A DNA stretch of 64,000 bases from Aptenodytes patagonicus (taxonomy: Eukaryota; Chordata; Aves; Sphenisciformes; Spheniscidae): positions 62,001 through 126,000 of the forward strand of contig NC_134956.1 of the NCBI RefSeq assembly GCF_965638725.1. Direction: 5' to 3'. The number at the start of each line of letters is the position of its first letter. The stretch's first letter is position 1. A program made the position numbers and the translations under genes. This document shows positions 59,597 to 64,000 of this stretch, in pieces. The notes under the pieces were generated by a model. The model ran no database searches. It was not told the DNA's origin and saw only the letters and a list, made by a program, of their open reading frames with translations.

Positions 59597-59615
59597 CGGA
59601 GTCTGAGTGGCCGCA
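59391..59615 (-). repeat. 66-bp tandem repeat inside ERV-L gag
   Basis: About 3.5 units encode variants of the 22-residue unit TCTCTAVTQTPATGPAATRT plus PV. One internal unit is shortened. The array is interrupted on its right side by the inner provirus. A second frame is also open through the array, giving a His/Cys/Asp-rich repeat. Confidence 0.85.
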
Positions 59616-59960
59616 TGTGGGGGAGAAAAGCGGCACGGACTCCGGCAGACACGGCAACCAAAGACCTTTATTGCTCTTTGTTAGCATCTTTTATAGCAAG
59701 CAGAAGTGTACACGCGCTACCTGCAGCTTGCAGATAGGTTATAGCCTTGTGTTCACGCGCATCTATGCTCTAGCAGATTGGCCCGTTCTTCCTGATCATG
59801 CGAAATGCCTTCATGGTCTTTATCTTGTTTTTCTCCTTCCAGCTGCACATTCCTTTCTCCGTTGTTTTCTGCTTAAGTGCCTTGTCATGCCAGGTGGTAC
59901 AGTGTTTGCTCATTAAAATCAAACTCAGGAATGTCCGTTAGTGAGATTCCCATCCCCACA
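59616..59960 (-). repeat. 3' LTR of the alpharetrovirus-like provirus (345 bp)
   Basis: The minus strand starts TGTGGGGATGGG and ends CTTTTCTCCCCCACA. A TATAAAA box (about 59,688-59,694) is followed closely by AATAAA (59,672-59,667). This places the polyadenylation signal at the end of U3 with a short R, as in avian alpharetroviruses. The last codons of env run into the LTR. Confidence 0.92.
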
Positions 59961-61048
59961 TCTCCCCCTTTTTGTTTTACTAGAAACACTGCTGAAACCG
60001 ATCTTTCAATCATTTTTCGCATACCTTGTAACAGACACGGCACACAAACCAGGATGCAAAGGAACATTACTAAGCATAGCCCTCCTAGCTTGGCTAGTCC
60101 TTTTAACCAGCCACTTAGACCCCATTTCCCAAATAATTTATCCAACCAGTCCCAGGGGTCTTCCACTCTTAGCTTCTGTACTCCTTCCTTCAACATCTGA
60201 ATGCTGCGGTGAATTGATTCCGAATGATCAGATAGGTTCATACAACACATTCCCTCCAACTCTTCACACCCATGGCCTTGCGCTAAAAGCAAAAAATCTA
60301 TCACTGCTCTATTTTGCAAAGTAGCATGTCGTATAGAATCTACATCCATTAGTAATCCCGTTAGTGCTTCAGAGGTTGCATTTGATTGTTTCGCTAGCCA
60401 ACATCCTAATTTATTTAATGTGACCAAACTCTTTGCTGCTGCGACACCTGGAGCCAAGATTGCAACTGCAGCTATAGTGTTCTTGTTCCATAGGTCGACA
60501 GCATCATCACATTGTGAAGTGTAGGCATGTGCTCTGCGCTTACTGCGCGTCTTAGGGGTGCTCCTCCTGTGGTCTAGGATCATAGATGTGTTTGGCATTA
60601 GTAGAGTTAATCTTCCCAACGAACACGGCCCACCTTTAATATGAGAGGGAATGCCAGGCCAGGCTCAGGAAACATTGGCCCCTGAATAATTGAAATACAA
60701 ACACCAATCCATTTTTATGGACCCTAATAGCTCGAGTTCCTGAGGTTCTATTGGCAAGTGATTAAGATGTGGTAGGCATCCATCCCAATTGTCAGTGGCG
60801 TGTCGTCCCCCCCCGCAGGCCTCCTTGAAAGGACTAGTCAGGCCCAAGTCCCAATTATCTAAAGGAAGCCCCACTAGGCAGGTAGAAAAGGGGTTACCGG
60901 GGGAAGATATCGACAGGCAGATGGAATCCTGTCCTGTCTGATTGGCCAGAGTTACCCAAACATTTTCCTTCGGCTGTGAGGGTGCCCATAACGCAGCAAC
61001 CGCACACAGTGATACTAGCCACAAGACACCCCCCCATACTGGCGTCAT
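59885..61048 (-). pseudogene. Alpharetrovirus-like env, compact, one internal stop
   Basis: The frame is continuous apart from one TGA (near 60,664). The leader (MTPVWGGVLWLVSLCAVAALW) starts 4 bases past the preceding ORF stop. A short surface part of about 165 residues follows and ends in a furin-type site (RSKRR, about 60,540). The transmembrane subunit has a hydrophobic fusion segment (AAVAILAPGVAA), an immunosuppressive-like heptad region ahead of CEELEGMCC (CX6CC), an anchor (LVMFLCILVCVPCLL) and a tail reaching into the LTR. The surface part is roughly half the length expected for avian alpharetroviral envelopes, so it is either deleted or a compact type. Only the downstream 244-codon half is free of stops. 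Confidence 0.85.
59961..59973 (-). promoter_or_regulatory. 3' polypurine tract
   Basis: The minus strand reads AAAAAGGGGGAGA immediately before the LTR start, the standard plus-strand primer site. A 16-base match including its core recurs inside pol at about 61,845-61,860. Confidence 0.9.
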
Positions 61049-61051
61049 GGT

Positions 61052-61612
61052 TTACGTTCTCTTTTTGTTCCGTTTCCACCCAAGTCGTTTGTCACACTGT
61101 CGTTTGGTACTTTCCCAGTCCGTTTCCCACACAGTCCACAGCTGGGGGACACAATGTGATCTCCCACACACTAGCTGTAGATTCTGTGGTTCGGCGTTCC
61201 CGGTGGTATTCCCTTTACACCTTGTGCACCTTCCCGCCCGGAACTGAGAGTGACAATACCGGTTTCTTTCGCAATTATCACATTTGCACAAAGTCCATGC
61301 GTGATGTGTTGATCCGGGACACTGGAGGCAGGGAATTCCTGTCACCTCTCGATTATCCAGTTGACTGTTCTCTGCCGCCTGGTGTTCCCAGTCCACGGCT
61401 AATGGCAACCCACTTGGTCCCCTATATACCCCAGCACGGCCTGGTCCACTAGGTGGTTCCCCAAATATCGAATGAGATACTTTGTGTAAGTCCCAGTAAT
61501 CTACTTCAAACCGTTGATGCATCTGTGGGCTCCTTGGGCTCCTTGTCCAGATATGGTCGAACGCAGCGGGCAGGTATCCACCGGGGTCCACGATCTGTGG
61601 AAACACAAGCAT
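61052..61612 (-). CDS. Cysteine-rich ORF between pol and env, unknown function
   Basis: This ORF of 186 codons has no stop, although pol and env around it carry several. It overlaps the end of pol by 107 bases and ends one base before the env ATG. It has no leader or membrane segment. The centre is zinc-ribbon-like, with 11 cysteines: CLQC, then CKCDNC, RYC, CTRC, LVC and SHC. The C-terminus is strongly basic (KRLGWKRNKKR), as in nuclear or RNA-binding signals. A plausible splice acceptor (GTGTTTCCACAG) ends at 61,595, just inside the ORF, so a spliced message could express the rest of it. It could be an accessory protein or a diverged N-terminal env region. I do not recognise the family. Confidence 0.5.
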   Translation of the reverse strand: MLVFPQIVDPGGYLPAAFDHIWTRSPRSPQMHQRFEVDYWDLHKVSHSIFGEPPSGPGRAGVYRGPSGLPLAVDWEHQAAENSQLDNREVTGIPCLQCPGSTHHAWTLCKCDNCERNRYCHSQFRAGRCTRCKGNTTGNAEPQNLQLVCGRSHCVPQLWTVWETDWESTKRQCDKRLGWKRNKKRT

Positions 61613-63999
61613 ATCCTCTCCCCCATGTTATAAGATCATAAGGGCCTTCCCATTGGCTATTTTCCAATGACTTGACCCACACCCGAGCCCTTTCTCCTAC
61701 CGGAGAAGCTGAGTTACAAGATGTAAAGTGTCTCGCTATTACTGTGTTAGGGCTGCCAACTGCTGTCCTGTCTTCCCTTATTGTAAGATGATTTAACACA
61801 TATATTGCTTTATGGAGGCGGGCTTGTGGTGATTCCCCTAGCATTCCCCCTTTTTGTTTTTGTAGTAGCTGCTTGAGAGTGAGATGAGCCCGCTCAACGA
61901 TACCCTGGCTCTGAGGGGAATAAGGGATACCAGTGATATGTCAAATGCCCCATTGTGCCAAAAAGGCCTGCGTTTTTGCGCTTATGTACCCGGGCCCATT
62001 GTCCGTTTTGATCTGGTGTGGAACCCCTAGAGCAGCAAAGGCCCCTTTCCAGTGCCGTAAAATATCTTTGCTTTTTTCTCCGGTCTCTGCGGTCGCCCAT
62101 AGAGCTCCGGAGAATGTATCGATGGAAACATGCACATATTTTTGTTTGCCAAATTCTCCGATATGAGTAACATCGGATTGCCAAATCCGTAGGGCCTTTT
62201 CTCCTCGGGGATTTACCCCTGTTTGGGGTATGGGAACTAATTGCTGACAGTCAGGACACATTTGTACAATACTTCGTGCCGTGTCCCAAGTCAACCCAAA
62301 TTGTCGACGCAGCATTCGGGCAGATTGATGGAAAAACTCGTGCGACAATCGGGCTTGTGTAGAAACGTCTGGTACAGGGACTGTCCATACGGGGGCAGCG
62401 AGACGATCAGCTCGCGCATTCCCTTCTGATATAAACCCTGGGAGAGAGGTATGACTCCTCACGTGGAGCACGTAATACGGGTTTACGCGGCGATTCAACA
62501 AGTCCCATACCTGTTTGAACATTAAAAACACTGGTTCGTTATCAACTTCTTTGAGCCAAGCCTTTTCCAAGCGCCTGACAACGTTGGCGACGTACTGAGA
62601 ATCAGTAACCAAATTTAATGGCATCTCCCATTGGCGAAAGACCTGAATTACTGCATATATTTCCACCAGCTGAGGACTTCCTACAACATGGTGAACTTGA
62701 TGTTTCCATTCCCCTTTTTCACACCACACTATAACTGCCTTACCTGTTCGTCCTGATCCATCGGTGAATAAGGTGGGTCCTTCGACAGGTACCTCCTTAC
62801 TCAACGATTCAGGAATGATACTAATGTCTTCATTAAGGGAGAATAATTTGTGAGATGGATAGTGAATTAGAGTTTGTCCCCTAAAGTTTTCCAGCACTAT
62901 CTGTAGTTCTAGGCTATTAGCCTCACACCAATTAAGGTGGTCTTTAGTCAGTGGGAGATAAATTGTTTTAAGATCTGTGCCCGTTAATTCCAAACATCGC
63001 GCGCATCCCTTTCGCACAAGCATCGAAAACATTTCCACCCTTGTCACTATCATTTTTGGTGCTTGATGCGGCAGGAATACCCACTCAATGATGGCTAAGG
63101 GATCCTGGGTACCCTTGGTGTCCCATTGGCCTAAGAGGCCCACTGCTTGTCGGGACTGATTTAGGACATACAAGTTAACTCCCAATCCTTCAATTATGCG
63201 TTGTGCTTGCCTTTCGGTAAGCGCCTGTGATATTTTTTGTAGCGCTTGTTTGGCCTCTGTCGTTAATTCTCGTGGAGATGTCAACTCAGGATTACCCTTT
63301 AACAACTTGAACAGTGGGTTTAACATGTCATTATCTATTCCCAGCAATGGGCGTACCCAATTGATAGTCCCTACTAGTTTTTGCAAGTCATTCAGTGTTT
63401 TAATGTTAGATTGCAAGGTTATGGGTTGGGGCTGTATTGTATGTTCTAAAATCTTCCACCCCAAGTACTTCCATGGGGCTTGCACTTGCACCTTTTCAGG
63501 AGCTATTTGCAAGCCGTATGTCTTTAACCCCTGCAACATATCTTTCATAACTGTGATGAGTTCCTTTGGGTCTCATCCGGCGATTAAAATATCGTCCATG
63601 TAGTAATAACAAATTAAGTCAGGATATTTGTTTCTTATGGGCGACAACGCACGCGCAACATACATTTGACATATTGTGGGACTGTTTTTCATGCCCTGGG
63701 GCAACACCGTCCAATGATATCGCAACCTAGGCCTTTGATGGTTTACAACTGGTAAAGAGAAGGCAAATCTGGGAGCATCTTCCGGCGCTAAGGGAATCGT
63801 GAAAAAGCAGTCTTTCAAATCGATAATCACAATGTCCCATTGACGAGGTATCAATGTCGGTGAAGGCATACCTGGTTGCAATGTCCCCATATCTTGAATC
63901 ACGGCATTTACTTGCTGTAAATCATGTAGAAGTCTCCATTTACCACTTTTCTTTTTTATAACAAACACTGGGGTGTTCCAGGCGCTGGTGGTGGGAACC
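61506..63999 (-). pseudogene. Alpharetrovirus-like pol (RT, RNase H, integrase), two stops, partial
   Basis: One frame continues from the window edge to 61,506 with two TGA codons, one just after the RT catalytic box (63,575-63,573) and one in the integrase core (61,943-61,941). [36 protein letters not shown]. RNase H: LFTDGSG, VEIYAVIQV, VTDSQYV and an RSHT block near 62,450. Integrase: an HHCC module (HEFFHQSARM ... CPDC), SDVTHIG, KTDNGPGY and Glu in QGIVERAH, then a C-terminal DNA-binding region. The protein N-terminus and gag lie outside the window. With only two lesions the copy is young but dead. Confidence 0.9.
61845..61860 (-). promoter_or_regulatory. Internal copy of the polypurine tract in pol (possible central PPT)
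   Basis: The minus strand reads AAAACAAAAAGGGGGA here, identical over 16 bases to the sequence at the 3' polypurine tract. It lies in the integrase coding region, where lentiviruses and spumaviruses have a central tract. Coincidence under coding constraint is possible. Confidence 0.35.
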
Positions 64000-64000
64000 A

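Larger units (their letters stand above)
53996..59615 (-). mobile_element. ERV-L type (class III) provirus with open gag and pol, 5' end outside window
   Basis: This minus-strand provirus has its 3' LTR at 53,996-54,538, an untranslated stretch with the polypurine tract, then pol and gag. No env is present, as usual for ERV-L. Its 5' LTR and leader are not in the window because another provirus has inserted into gag at 59,615/59,616. The base pairs before the 3' LTR (ACATG, 53,991-53,995) should be its target duplication. Both genes lack internal stops, which points to a young insertion. Confidence 0.9.
59616..64000 (-). mobile_element. Alpharetrovirus-like provirus nested in ERV-L gag (right part outside window)
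   Basis: This minus-strand provirus has its 3' LTR at 59,616-59,960, then the polypurine tract, env, a cysteine-rich ORF, and pol running off the right edge. Pol has the YMDD catalytic box of class II elements, and the envelope transmembrane subunit has a CX6CC motif as in avian alpharetroviruses. Each large gene carries only isolated stops, so the copy is fairly young. GCCGCA (59,610-59,615) is the expected 6-bp target duplication and should recur after the 5' LTR beyond the window. Confidence 0.9.

Noticed and set aside
59391-59615. Possible CRISPR-like repeat array
   Set aside because: The repeats are contiguous coding units without unique spacers, in a eukaryotic retroviral gag.

Overview
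The window is vertebrate nuclear DNA from a bird. The evidence is the number of CR1 LINE copies carrying the avian 3' tail of ATTCTATG units, an ERV-L type LTR family with gag-pol, an alpharetrovirus-like provirus, and a CD1 antigen-presenting gene. In chicken, CD1 lies beside the MHC on a microchromosome. An MHC-linked microchromosomal location is therefore likely here, but that is inference. The species cannot be named from the sequence.

Layout. Positions 1-23 kb hold no gene I recognise. They hold decayed CR1 fragments (799-1055, 9979-10402, 12777-13330) and a nested pair at 15.75-19.7 kb, in which one CR1 copy has inserted in opposite orientation into an older copy. Positions 23.2-25.6 kb (minus strand) carry an eight-exon PHF7-like PHD-finger gene that is a pseudogene: one exon has two TGA codons where the family has Trp, plus a small deletion. 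A CpG-rich block lies upstream of it at 26.7-27.2 kb. Positions 30.5-35.4 kb (plus strand) hold a heavily deleted class I (gamma-like) endogenous retrovirus. Positions 37.4-38.35 kb hold a broken olfactory receptor gene. Positions 38.6-43.3 kb (minus strand) hold a nearly full-length CR1 with both ORFs open and a duplicated GC-rich 5' segment.

The best host gene is an intact six-exon CD1 gene at 46,989-48,916 (354 residues: signal peptide, alpha1, alpha2, alpha3, membrane anchor, short tail). It is flanked by an orphan CD1 alpha3 exon at 46,280 and by a second CD1 promoter plus exon 1 at 52,972 whose later exons do not follow. The locus is therefore a small CD1 family broken up by retroelements. 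A solo ERV-L LTR with a perfect 5-bp target duplication sits at 52,041-52,577.

From 53,996 to the right edge two proviruses are nested, both on the minus strand. The outer one is ERV-L-like. Its gag and pol are both open and lie in one frame, separated by a single TAG. The inner one is alpharetrovirus-like, with pol, a cysteine-rich extra ORF, a compact env and a 3' LTR; it has inserted into the tandem-repeat part of the outer gag. The rest of both elements lies beyond the window.

The CD1 locus is the functional core and the retroelements explain most other coding signals. The least explained coding signal is the cysteine-rich ORF between pol and env of the inner provirus. A second cysteine-rich ORF occupies the same place after pol in the 30-35 kb provirus.
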